This document shows, in pieces, positions 35,634 through 45,950 of a stretch of DNA of 64,000 bases; the first letter of the stretch is position 1; each line of letters starts with the position of its first letter. Source of the DNA: Guyanagaster necrorhizus. Lineage: Eukaryota > Basidiomycota > Agaricomycetes > Agaricales > Physalacriaceae. Under the pieces are notes generated by a model that saw only the letters and a program-made list of their open reading frames with translations, was not told where the DNA came from and made no database searches. The stretch is from contig NW_025064882.1 in assembly GCF_019112545.1 (NCBI RefSeq), positions 1,626,928 through 1,690,927 of the forward strand. Reading direction: 5' to 3'. Both the position numbers and the translations under genes were made by a program.

Positions 35634-35714
35634 TGTTAGATCTAGCTTGCACATGATCTGAACATGTAATAAACTAGCACTGTATCATGTTCATACAGTC
35701 ATGCTGGAGTTTAC
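35634..35714 (-). repeat. stump of element C 5' LTR
   Basis: Starts TGTTAGATCTAGCTTG and resembles the first 80 bp of the LTR that follows at 35715. It is cut by that LTR. Confidence 0.55.
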
Positions 35715-35904
35715 TGTTAAGCTCAAGTGACACATGACTTAAATATATGATAAATGAGTGCTGTATCAAGTTCATATAGTTATGCTCAAGTTCACTATTA
35801 TACTTGTGTGGTGTTGTATCTCAAAGCCAATTACAAGTCAGCTCAAGGTAGAATGGTGAAAATAAACTTTTAGCTTAAAGCTAGAGATATACAGCAAGAG
35901 CTAC
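35715..35904 (-). repeat. A-type LTR, left piece (split by element B)
   Basis: Starts TGTTAAGCTCAAGTGACAC, contains AATAAACTTTTAGCTTAAAGC, and is interrupted after GCTAC (35900-35904). It resumes at 51949 after the duplicated GCTAC and ends at 52215, giving about 457 bp in total. Confidence 0.75.
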
Positions 35905-36401
35905 TGTTAGAAAAATGCTAATTGATTGGACTTGAGTGCATACACAGAGACTGGCAGAGTGTGTGGACATCAATAAAGCTATTAGCAACATCACTCTTAA
36001 GTCAAAGCCCAAGGATTTAGATGGATAAAACAGAGTTCCATCAGAGAAGTGAAGAGGAATATCCTTCAGAGTGGAATCTGACAGACAAGATAGAGAGGAG
36101 CTGATATAAGTATAAAGTGTAAATGACTATCCAAGTTGATATTCAAACTGAGTAATTACAATGCTTATACATAGTTTATATACTATCAGTAGTTAATTCT
36201 GAGTCAGGGTCCATTGGATTTCAGTGTCAGCTATTTGCTACTGTATTTAGAGTCTAGATACTAGAATATGAAATATAAATATAAAATAATAATAGTAAAA
36301 TAAAATTAATAGGTACTGAGAAGTGGCAGATTCCAGTGAGTCTTGTGATTGGCTTTATCATTGGCTGAGATGATGCAGAGGCTGGCAGCATGCATGTAAT
36401 A
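35905..36401 (-). repeat. element B 3' LTR
   Basis: Begins TGTTAGAAAAATGC, ends near GCATGTAATA (the expected terminal ACA is decayed). It has the same length, 497 bp, as 51447-51943 and can be aligned along its whole length. Confidence 0.85.
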
Positions 36402-36445
36402 GTATCCTCCCATTAGTGTTATTACTCTCAAAAGCATAGATTCCA

Positions 36446-36799
36446 ATGTCTGGTGGAAGACATATGATGAAAAAAAATTTTTTATTTCATAGGAATTTTG
36501 TCTTTGTTTTCAACCACCATCTTCATCTTGCAATAATATTGTCTCTTGCCACATATCACCATTCAAAAACTCCCAATCCTTTAGTGTGGGAGTCCATCTC
36601 TGATGGCCTTCAAGAGGCTAAGAAATTGTTTTGTTTGAAATGTCAAACTGCAGAAGATGAGTACACAGAGGCTGTAGAGAGTCATTTGAAATGGAAGAGA
36701 GAGCAGAAGAGAGAGGAGAAAGTCTGAGAGGTATGAAAAAGAAAGCAGAAGGAAGAATTAGAAAGGAAGAGGAAGGAGTTCTGATGAGTGGCAAAGAAG
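36446..36799 (+). pseudogene. antisense ORF of element B, 5' part
   Basis: Plus-strand frame opposite to B's pol. It reads PNPLVWESISDGLQEAKKLF, LKCQTAEDEYTEAVESH, then a Lys/Glu-rich coiled coil (KWKREQKREEKV ... RKQKEELERKRKEF with stops). At the A insertion (36799) the frame is VAKK and resumes after the second AGAAG at 44850 as YVKEEAQKEAMEREA in the same phase. I do not know the product. See the 3' part at 44850. Confidence 0.55.
36795..36799 (+). repeat. target-site duplication of element A, left (AGAAG)
   Basis: AGAAG directly before the LTR start TGTTAC at 36800; the same 5 bp follow the 3' LTR at 44845-44849. Confidence 0.9.
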
Positions 36800-37221
36800 T
36801 GTTACAATTTTTCCTTTTACCCCTATTCTTTTCTTTCATTTTTATGCTTAGTCAGGAAGCACAGGACCGTGGGAAGGCTTAACCACAACAGCCGCCCACC
36901 ACAAAAAGACTAGAAACACAATCGCCCTTTTATGTACGGTCGCGACGCTCAAAGACAACAGGCACCATGGACACAGACATGCATAATAGGTAGCGATATA
37001 ATTAGGAACGGTAGTACAGTATTTAAAGGGCAATGCTCTCGCTGGGAAACCCCAGCTTCGAGCTAAAGTTTATATTCATACCATTCTACTCTCGAGCCAC
37101 TACGTGGCCTTGTGACACACCAAACGAACAACATCATGAGTGAATTCGGGTGATCCCTCGAAGTGCGAAGGGACGGCCGTCTATCACGTGTTGTCAGATC
37201 ACGTGTCGCCTGGGCTTAACA
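36800..37221 (+). repeat. element A 5' LTR
   Basis: Starts TGTTACAATTTTTCC, ends GGGCTTAACA. It carries TATTTAAA at 37020-37027 and, about 30 bp on, the block CCCCAGCTTCGAGCTAA (37050-37066), the likely transcript start. Confidence 0.92.
37020..37027 (+). promoter_or_regulatory. LTR TATA box of element A
   Basis: TATTTAAA in the 5' LTR, same position in the 3' LTR (about 44643). The predicted start of transcription falls near 37045-37055, which defines the R region as beginning about AACCCCAGCTTCGAGC. Confidence 0.6.
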
Positions 37222-37222
37222 A

Positions 37223-37236
37223 TTAGCTCAAAGCTG
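37223..37236 (+). promoter_or_regulatory. putative self-priming primer-binding site of element A
   Basis: TTAGCTCAAAGCTG lies one base after the 5' LTR. It is complementary over 14 nt, with one C/A mismatch explained by CpG decay, to CAGCTTCGAGCTAA at 37053-37066, the predicted mRNA 5' end. No match to a tRNA 3' end (a PBS starting TGG) is seen. This is the arrangement of Tf1-type self-primed elements. Confidence 0.6.
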
Positions 37237-37279
37237 CTTCTCGTTCCCTTTCTCAAGCCCAATTGTGCTGAGAAACCGA

Positions 37280-37972
37280 ATGCCTCCAGTAACAACCGCA
37301 GACCTAAATCATGACTTCTTCGAGTTAATAGCTTCCATCATCGGAACATTGCTCGGTCTCTTAGCCATCATCACTCTTTGCCGCGGAAGACAATCAGTAG
37401 CAGCTTGGATAGTCAGGCACTATCAAGCATTCCAGCACATCCAACAAATCCTACGAAACGTAACCCCTGACCTTCCCTTCCATGACATCCTCCCCTCCGT
37501 CAGAACATCCTTCTTCCCGCAAGGGGGACCCGTACCAGAAGCCGGGCCTGACAACTCAGATTCGAGGAGCCTTCACGAGGAAGAAGGACTCCAACACCCC
37601 AGACGAAACGACCGAGACCGCCACCCTGCTCTCACAGGGTTCCGGAATCCGTGGACAACGAACGTCGCTCAGGAGCCCGCCGAGGTCTCCAACTACGTCA
37701 CTCCAGCAGTCTCCCCTGAGCATCCCGCCTCCCCAATTCCCTCAGGGATTGGAAACCATGCTCGGGACTCTCTTGATGCCGCTCGGATGGCTATGAGACC
37801 CCACGAAGGCCCTGACTCCCCCCAGAACCCCCCCGAGACCCCCACCGAGCCCAACTCCGGCTCCAGCCCGTCCGTCAGCAGGCTGGGGGTCGACGACCCT
37901 CACAGAAGGACCATCCACCCCGACTATGCAAACGTGGAAATTGCCATCTCTGCAGCAGGAGACCCCTTCTGA
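37280..37972 (+). CDS. small ORF upstream of and overlapping gag in element A, with a membrane segment
   Basis: The ATG at 37280 (MPPVTTADLNHDFFELI) opens 230 codons in frame 2, ending with TGA 37970-37972. Residues about 12-35 form one hydrophobic segment (LIASIIGTLLGLLAIITL) followed by basic CRGRQ, then a Pro/Asn/Ser-rich soluble part. It overlaps gag (frame 0) from 37482. If its TGA codons are ignored, the same frame stays readable to about 38827. Chance openness in GC-rich sequence is possible, and no comparable protein is known to me. Confidence 0.4.
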   Translation: MPPVTTADLNHDFFELIASIIGTLLGLLAIITLCRGRQSVAAWIVRHYQAFQHIQQILRNVTPDLPFHDILPSVRTSFFPQGGPVPEAGPDNSDSRSLHEEEGLQHPRRNDRDRHPALTGFRNPWTTNVAQEPAEVSNYVTPAVSPEHPASPIPSGIGNHARDSLDAARMAMRPHEGPDSPQNPPETPTEPNSGSSPSVSRLGVDDPHRRTIHPDYANVEIAISAAGDPF

Positions 37973-40511
37973 CACCTCCACGTGGGGAGTGAGCCCGAGG
38001 TCGGAACCGCCAGCGAAAGGGGAAGAGCTGCACGGGACTGAATCATACATTGAATATTCCCAGACTGGGATCTTACCACCCCCTTTGACTACGACCAGGC
38101 AGTACAGCAGCAGGACCAGATCCGAGAAAGAGATGTCAGGCGAACTCAGGAAGAGCTCGCCGACTACGTACGGGAGGAAGCCCGAGAGCAGTACGAAGCA
38201 GTGGAATACGACAGACAAGGAAGGGCACAAAGAAGAAGAGAGGAGATCGAGAGAATGGGGTCGGCCTCCCCTAGGGAGTATGAGCTCCGAACCGATTCAG
38301 GGTCCCCCTTCCGGGAGCCCGACTCAGAGGACAACCCATGGACGGGACCCGCCAGCATCGTCAGCTGGAACGAGGCCATCCGACGAGGGAGGGCAGCAGA
38401 ACCCCGAACCGTCGATCTTGAATATCCCGCTCGCACCGACACCATCTCCTTGGACGCTGACTCCGTACTCGGAGCCTACAGGCTCCGAGTACCTGACAAT
38501 GCCCACGTCTCCGACAGGGCTCTCCAGCGATTCCTGGACAGCAGGGTCGCTCGGCAGTTTCTCAACCCTGAGTTCCAATGACACTTCAGCCTCTATAGCC
38601 GAGAACTGGAGGAGATGAGAGCACGTGGAGGGACGTGCTACAGTTGGCTCAGGAGCCCCCCCATTGCCCGAACCAGCAAGCGAGGAGACGCCGGGCCCAG
38701 CACCCAAGTCAACGGAAGGGTCCCCGATGACCCTCCGACCGATCGTGCCATCCATCTACGACCAGCCCGTCAGTTCCCTCCTCGAGGGAGAGGACAGCGG
38801 GGACGAGGGCGACGAGGAGGACGATGACAGTGATGACCTATACCAGCGACAGATGGAACGAGCAGGGGAAGACACGGATGAGGAAGCACTGAGGGAAGAA
38901 ATAGGAAGAGCAAGGGACAGGGAGTATCAGGAATTGTACGAGCAGGGCAGAAACTTTTTATGGCAGGACAAGCACTGGCAAGCGACACCACTAGGACTAG
39001 AGTATCGATATGCAGAGGACACTGAAAAAAGACGTCTTTTACAGTATGCCGCGACTGAGTATGCATGGAAGGAGTACGGCTGACGGCACCCAGAAGATCC
39101 GCTTGTGCCGATACCCCCATATCGAACCCCCGACAAACCAAGAATGCCGGCACCGATGCCACGCACCCCCCTCATACCGCCAAACCGAGCCATTTACACG
39201 GCACCCTTGATCCGAAGACGGGCCGATATTAACCCATCAATCCGAAGTACGGCCTCACGGCTTACTCAAACCCGAAACCGACCAGCATGGCAACCCGATA
39301 GGATTTGAAATCCCTGGACCGGCAAAGGAAGCCGACTCCTCGGAGGGCAACCGCCGCCAGACCAAGCAGAGTCGAGCGGAAAAGACCCCATCCGAGACGA
39401 CCCAGAGGCGGTCCGCCTCGGGTTCACAGTCCGGGATGGGGTAATCATCCGAATAACTGAACCAAAGGGCAGTCCAGTTGCCGATGACAACTCCTTACAT
39501 TCCTTCCCCGGACCACCCATGGAATGGAAACAACCACCGTTCGATAGCTGGCCCAACCCGATGGGCGCCCTCTCACATAATGCCAACGTCCTACAATGCC
39601 ACCCTGATCTTCTTCGGAAGCCCCGCCCCTTTAAGAGAGCTTCCGATGACATTGATCGATTCCTCGTAGACTGCGAACAGTATTTCGAAGTCTACATCGG
39701 GTATATCGGGACCGATATGAATAAAGTCGTGTTCGCCACCTCCTATCTGGAAGACAAGGCCAAAACGTGGTGGATCTTGATTTCCCCAAACTTCCGATCC
39801 ACCACTAGGGAACACTACCGTTATCCCTCGTGGCCGGTGTTCAAACGGATGCTAAACGACAAGTTCATCGACCCTGCCATCCAGGAAGTGCACAAGCAAA
39901 AAATCAAGGAGTATAAGATGGGGGATAAGGCCGTGACCGACTATTTCGACAAGCTTGAGAGGCTTGCCAAACTTGCAGGAATCAGAGATGACACCGCTAA
40001 CGACAGAAGGATGGTGGAGGCGCTCAAGCAAGGGGTCCCCTCTTCATACCTCACGATGATCTCAGCTATGGGCGTCAAAATGCTGATGCCCGTAGGATAT
40101 GACGAGTGGAAAGAGCGGATCGTCGAGATGTATAAAGAATGACAAAGGCAGAAAGCGGAGGCAATGACGCTGCAGGAATACTCCAAGAAGCCAACCCCGC
40201 CAACCCCGAACAAGCCAGGGCAAACTGCCGGGAAATCATCGGGATCCCCTCAAACGCCTAGCTACAGAACTCAGAAGACAGGGACCGGAACGACTTACAC
40301 CGGAACCAGCAAACCAATGGACATCGACCGAATGAAGAAAGAAGGGAAATGTTTCAACTGCGGGCTGAAGGGTCATATGGCCAAAGATTGCCCAAAGAAG
40401 AAACGGACCCGCGAAGACATCAGGGCGCAAATCGCCGAACTGCAGAAAGAAGACGAAGAGCTTGGGAAGGAAACGAAGATCAAGGAGGTAAAAGGGGGGG
40501 CCGACCAGTGA
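37482..40511 (+). pseudogene. element A gag: long Pro/Ser-rich extension, capsid and CCHC knuckle; interrupted by TGA codons
   Basis: Structural protein of the retrotransposon particle. Frame 0 runs from ATG 37482 to TGA 40509-40511, about 1010 codons, interrupted only by TGA at 37794, 38616, 39081, 39306 and 40140. The first about 670 residues are Pro/Ser/Thr-rich with an acidic run (EGEDSGDEGDEEDDDSDD) and a helical part (EEIGRARDREYQELYEQG). Then comes a retrotrans_gag-like capsid region (DIDRFLVDCEQYFEVYIG, TSYLEDKAKTWW, TDYFDKLERLAKLAGI) and a zinc knuckle CFNCGLKGHMAKDC. The extension has a counterpart in element C. It is unusually long for Ty3/gypsy gag. Confidence 0.75.
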
Positions 40512-43500
40512 GCGACTCCACTGGATCAGCCAACGAACTTCACGGTGTGCAGGACTCAGCCGTTGTACAGACTCATAATTCCTCTGTAGTACCAAATACG
40601 CATTCGAATACATCTATGATTAGCCACGCACACCCGAGGGAGTCGAAAAGAAAAACTCAAGTGCCTACAGGCCGAACAGGGGCAGAGAGCCCCAAAACCT
40701 GGCTCAAGCCATTCGAAACCGAATGGACCTGGCGGGCCGTCAAAGAAGCAATAGACGAAGAAGCAGCGAAAGCCACGCTAAAAGGATGGATACATCGGAC
40801 CAGAACAGGAGAGGTCACCATGGAGACTATCCAAGGGTTGCAGAAGGCCGAATGAAGTCAGGCCTTGGAGTGGCTGGACGAACTAAAAGGACCTCAAAAG
40901 TTTGTCCGACGAACCAAAACTCCTGGTCGTGACCTAACGACCAAAGCTCAAATCGAGATGTTAACCGACCGATCAAAACACTCGGTGACTGCCCTAATCG
41001 ATAGCGGATGCACCGGGAGTTCCATCAACTGAAACTTTGTCCAACAACACCATCTTCCCACCAGATCCACTGCCGCACCCATTCCGGTATATAATGCCGA
41101 TGGAACGAAAAACCAGGCCGGATCAATCACGGAGTATGTCGAACTCCGGTTGACCATCGGAGATCATTCGGAAAGAATCGACTTGGCAGTAACCGACCTA
41201 GGGACCAAGGAGCTCTTCCTCGGTCACGATTGGTTGATCCGACACAACCCATTAATTAATTGGAAGACCGGACGACTCACCTTCGCCCAGTGTAAGTGCC
41301 GGAAGATCCCATATGAATTGCCAGATGAAGATCCAGAAGATAGATGGGATGAGGAGATGGAGGATGGGGAGACTATTCTAGCAGTTAACCTGCAGGAAGA
41401 AATCCACGTCCGAGTGGTACATCATGCCAATAACCTGGCAGCCAAGGCCAAGGAGGGGCGGGAGGAAAAAATGTTTGAAGAACTAGTGCCAGAATGGGCA
41501 CGCGACTTTCATGACCTCTTCGAAAAGGAGAGCTTCGATGAGCTACCGAGCCCAAAACCATGGGACCACGCCATCGAACTCATCCCCAACGCAAACACAA
41601 ACCTGGACTGCAAAACCTATCCCCTCAGCAACCAGGAGCAGCAAGAACTTGACAAGTTTCTTGATGAAAACCTGTCCTCAGGATGGATTCGACCATCAAA
41701 ATCCCCCATGGCCTCCCCCTTTTTCTTTGTGAAGAAGAAAGACGGTAAATTACGTCCCGTACAGGACTATCGAAAACTAAACGAGATGACCATCAAAAAT
41801 CGGTACCCATTACCCCTAATCTCGGAGTTGATGGACAAACTCCGAGGAGCCAAGTACTACACCAAACTTGACGTCCGATGGGGGTATAACAACGTCCGGA
41901 TTAAAGAGGGAGATGAGTGGAAGGCAGCGTTTCGAACCAACCGGGGACTTTTCGAACCCACTGTCATGTTTTTCGGCCTAATGAACTCCCCGGCCACTTT
42001 CCAGTGGATGATGAACGATATCTTCAAAGATCTCATCGCCACCGGGAAAGTCACCATTTACTTGGACGACATCCTTATCATGTCCAGAACAAGCGAAGAA
42101 CACCGCAAACTAGTTTGTCAGGTGCTCACTCTCATGAGGAAGCACAAACTGTTCCTCAAAGCGGAGAAGTGCGAATTCGAGGTACAAAAAACCGAGTACC
42201 TTGGAGTAATCATCAGCGAAGGGAGCATCCAAATGGATCCAATTAAGATCGCAGGAGTGGTAGAATGGCCCACACCTACCAAAAAGAAGGAACTACAATC
42301 CTTTTTGGGCTTTACCAACTTCTACCGAAGGTTCATACGTGACTATAGCAAAATCGTCCATCCCATGACGCAACTAACCGGCAACACCCCATGGGGGTGG
42401 GAAGCTTCCCAACAACACGCATTTGAAGATCTAAAACGACGGTTAGCAGAAGATGTAGTCCTTGCTATACCTTCACAGGATGGCAGGTTTCGCGTGGAAG
42501 CCGACTCCAGTGAAGGAGCAATAGGAGCCGTGCTGTCACAGGAGCAAGAGGGGAAATGGCAGCCTGTTGCTTTCCTCTCAAAAGTGCTAACTGTGACGGA
42601 AAGGAACTACAAAATCTACGATAAAGAGCTACTCGCCATAATGCTCGCATTGGAAGAGTGGCGGCACTATCTGATTGGGACAGTCAAGGCCTTCGAAGTA
42701 TGGACGGATCACCAGAACCTCCAATACTTCTGACAACTACAGAAACTAAATCGCCGGCAAGCCCGGTGGGTCACTGAACTCGCCCAGTATGAGTACACCC
42801 TACACCACAAAGCCGGAGTCGCCAACAAGAAGGCTGACCTCCTCTCTCGATGGGCAGATCACGACCAGGGAGGAAACAACAATGAAGGGGTTGTCATGCT
42901 ACGACCCGAGCACTTCAGGGCAATGATAATGCCCACAGAAGAGAAGATACATGAACGCATCAGAAGTGCGACTCAAGATGCACGCCAATGGGACCAAAGG
43001 ATCGCCGCTTCGCTAAATCATGAACGAGGCCTCATCAGAAAAGAAGGGTTGATCTATTATGATGAACGAATCTATATCCCTCGAGTCCAAAGTCTACGTG
43101 GCGATATTATCGCCATACACCACGATCACGCCACCGCAGGACACCCCGGTATAGCCAAAACCAAAGAGTTAGTCCTACGAGAGTACTGGTGGCCAAAACT
43201 CAACAACGACATCACCATCTACGTTAAAAGCTGTGAAACTTGCCAAAGGGGGAAGGCATCGACACAAGCCAAGGCAGCCCCATTACATCCAAATGAGGTA
43301 CCCGAGCAACCATGGACCCATATATCAGTGGACATGATTACCGGACTGCCTGATTGCAACGGGTATGACGCAATCCTCGTCATAGTAGATCGGTTCTCCA
43401 AAGCCATCATCCCCGTAGCTTGTTCAACGGAATTAACTTCCGAAGGATGGGCTAAAATCCTATGAGACGAGGTTTACGCCAAATACAGAATGCCCCAAGT

Positions 43501-44389
43501 AATTATTTCGGACCGTGGCCCACAATTCGTCTCCAAGTTCCTTGACGACCTATATAAACTACTCCACATTACACGCAATGCCTCCACGGCATACCATCCA
43601 CAGACAGACGGTCAAACCAAACGGGCGAACCAGGAAGTCGAGAAGTACCTACGGCTGTTCATCAACTACCGACAGGATGACTGGACTGAATGGCTTGCAC
43701 TCGCCGCCTTCCAACACAACAATAGGGTACACAGCGCAACGGGTAAAACCCTGTTTTTCGTCAACTACGGCAGACACCCTCATGTTATGCAGATCATACA
43801 TCATAAAACAACAACGCCAGCATCCACGAACTTCGCAGCCACCATGGAAAAAATCCATACCGAAACAAAGAAGGCGCTAGAAAAAACAGTGATGACAATG
43901 AAGGCGCAATACGATAAGCACCGACGGCCCTCTCGCAATTATCAGGTCAACGAAAAAGTTTGGCTTGACACAACAAACCTCCACCTACCACACCCAAAAC
44001 GCAAACTCTCGGACAAGCGCACAGGCCCTTTCACGATTATAGCAAAAATCGGAGAGAGCACCTACAAACTCCAACTGCCTGCAGCATGGAAAATCCACAA
44101 TATTTTCAACGAAGTACTCTTGACCCTATATATTGCCCCTGCCTTCCCAAACCAGGAACGCCCACCACCGCCACCCTCCGACCTCATCGATAATGAAGAA
44201 CATTACGAAATCGACCAAGTATTAAACTATAAACTCAGAAAAGTAAAGGCTTGGGGGGGCGGCACGATGACAACAGTGGATTACCTCGTCAGTTGGAAGG
44301 GCTACGGACCTGAATCCAATCAATGGATTAACGAAAAATATATGAACACAGACACAGCAATCTGGGACTATAAACTATCCCTTAATTGA
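40494..44389 (+). pseudogene. element A pol: protease, RT, RNase H, integrase, chromodomain; interrupted by TGA codons
   Basis: Frame 2, i.e. -1 relative to gag, joined at a G7 run (40494-40500). Domains: aspartic protease ALIDSGCTGSSIN; RT with FFVKKKDGKLRPVQDYR, YYTKLDVRWGYNN and YLDD at about 42059-42070; RNase H (VEADSSEGAIGAVLS ... KELLAIMLALEEWRHYL ... TDHQNLQYF); integrase zinc finger (HHDHATAGHPG ... CETCQ), core D-D-E (SVDMITGLP, ISDRGPQFVS, NQEVEKYLR); GPF motif (KRTGPFTIIAKIG); chromodomain YEIDQVLNYKLR ... VDYLVSWKGYGPESNQWI. TGA interrupts at 40853, 41030, 42731 and 43463; the final stop is TGA 44387-44389. Chromodomain integrases of this group target heterochromatin. Confidence 0.85.
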
Positions 44390-44422
44390 GCCATCGGGAC
44401 GATGGTCTTAAGCAGGGGGTAA

Positions 44423-44844
44423 TATTACAATTTTTCCTTTTACCCCTATTCTTTTCTTTCATTTTTATGCTTAGTCAGAAAGCACAGGACCATGGGAAGG
44501 CTTAACCACAACAGCCACCCACCACAAAAAGACTAGAAACACAATCGCCCTTTTATGTACGGTCGCGACGCTCAAGGACAACGGGCACCATGGACACAGA
44601 CATGCATAATAGGTAGCGATATAATTAGGAACGGTAGTACAGTATTTAAAGGGCAACGCTCTCGCTGGGAAACCCCAGCTTCGAGCTAAAGTTTATATTC
44701 ATACCATTCTACTTTCGAGCCATTACGTGGCCTTGTGACACACCGAACGAACAACATCACGAGTGAATTCGGGTGATCCCTCGAAGTGTGAAGAGACGGC
44801 CGTCTATCACGTGTTGTCAGATCACGTGTCGCCTGAGCTTAACA
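44423..44844 (+). repeat. element A 3' LTR
   Basis: Starts TATTACAATTTTTCC (TG decayed to TA) after the purine tract AAGCAGGGGGTAA, ends GAGCTTAACA, followed by AGAAG at 44845-44849. 422 bp, same length as the 5' LTR. Confidence 0.92.
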
Positions 44845-44849
44845 AGAAG

Positions 44850-45950
44850 TATGTGAAGGAGGAAGCTCAAAAGGAAGCTATGGAGAGAGAGGCTGTAAAG
44901 GAGGCAGCTCAATAGGAGGCTTTGAAGAAGGAGATCATAAAAGCCACAGTGAAGGAGGTGGCAATGAAGGGTGTATCATCAGAAGAGTTGGTGATAGAGA
45001 GCAGATTGCAAATGATCTCTGTGGAGGCCATTGATTTTTGGCTACATCAGATGCTGGCAGAATAGTTTGATTCTAGCTCCAGTCTTCACTTCGAGAGGGT
45101 GACTGGTCATATGCCTCTAAAGTCTGATAATAAGCAGGACAAGAGGATCAAGAGAGATAATGAGTTGAAAGAATCTGAGGGGATCCTGGAGAGGAGAAAG
45201 AGGGTGCAAGAAAAAAAGAGGAGGGTGGCAGTTCTGGCAGAAAGAGATTAAAAGCAGAAGTTGAAGTCTTGGAGCATGATAGATGACAGTGAGACAGAGA
45301 TGGTGGCCAGTCTTAAGAAACAAGTGAAGTTGGAGGTTGTGAGGCCAGCAGAGGGTGAGGAGAAATTGAGTGGTAAAAGTAAGTGTCTTATTATTTCTGA
45401 TTGGCTTGTCTTAGTTCTGTTTTCAGGGAGTTGCATGTACTGTCATCAAGATGGCATACTCTATTATGCACACTCAGTAACCAAAGGTGCTGACTGTAGG
45501 CAGGCTTGTGTCTGTTGCAGAGTTAAGAAGACCACCTGTTTGTTCAACAAGAGTGTCACTGAAAGTGAGATGATTAGCAGTGTGGAGATCTTTGCTGATC
45601 TCCACTAAGTTTTAAAATTAATATGCAAGTTAATGCATCATGTGAATGACTTGGCAGATAAGATGGCAGATGTGTGTAGTACTGTAGCAGATCTCTAGAA
45701 TGATTATGAGTCAGACAATATATTGTCTCTCTTAGAGTTGTTTTCTGAGTCCAAATTGGAGACATGAAAAAAGACCTATCTGATCTTCAAGGATGAGAGA
45801 GATCAGAAGATAGAAGGTCTGTAGACAGTGATGTTAAAGAGGTTGAATAAGAATGTGAAGGAGTTGAGGAAGTGAGAGAATTCAGGTTCTGATGCAGGTC
45901 TATCAGATGCTGAGCCTTTATAATTGTAAAAAATGAAAAAGTATTCTGTA
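44850..45950 (+). pseudogene. antisense ORF of element B, 3' part (coiled coil, cysteine cluster, probable intron)
   Basis: Continuation of the frame at 36446-36799 in the same phase. It reads YVKEEAQKEAMEREAVKEAA, KKEIIKATVKEVAMKG, DNKQDKRIKRDNELKE and AVLAERD, with stops mainly of the CAG-to-TAG kind, then MIDDSETEMVASLKKQVKLE. A likely intron follows (45379-45426, 48 nt: GTAAGT donor, TTTTCAG acceptor), then a cysteine cluster GSCMYCHQDG ... GADCRQACVCCRVKKTTCLF, and a helical C-terminal part (VNDLADKMADVCSTVADL). The order coiled coil then C-x2-C ... C-x2-C-type cluster resembles repeat-associated hypothetical proteins of mushroom genomes. It runs opposite to B's pol, between integrase and 3' LTR. 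Function unknown; decayed. Confidence 0.55.

Larger units (their letters stand above)
36800..44844 (+). mobile_element. element A: young Ty3/gypsy chromovirus (Tf1/sushi type), 8.05 kb
   Basis: Complete LTR element: 422-bp LTRs at 36800-37221 and 44423-44844, AGAAG duplication, PBS at 37223, gag (37482-40511), pol in the -1 frame (about 40494-44389) with protease, RT, RNase H, integrase and a C-terminal chromodomain. GC and CpG content are clearly higher than in all surrounding repeats, and the LTRs differ at about 14 of 422 positions, all transitions. It is therefore the youngest insertion in the block. The in-frame interruptions (all TGA) make it non-autonomous as it stands. Confidence 0.92.

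Noticed and set aside
36848..37033. Same small minus-strand ORF in both LTRs of element A (also 44471-44656)
   Set aside because: It is repeated only because the LTRs are repeats; no coding signal beyond openness.
37742..38755. Long minus-strand frames opposite the gag of element A
   Set aside because: GC-rich sequence with few stops; the plus strand has the gag continuity and the shared family features.
36800..44389. In-frame TGA codons in element A read as selenocysteine or other recoding
   Set aside because: They occupy positions where CGA (Arg) or TGG (Trp) are expected, and LTR changes are also transitions; mutation is simpler.
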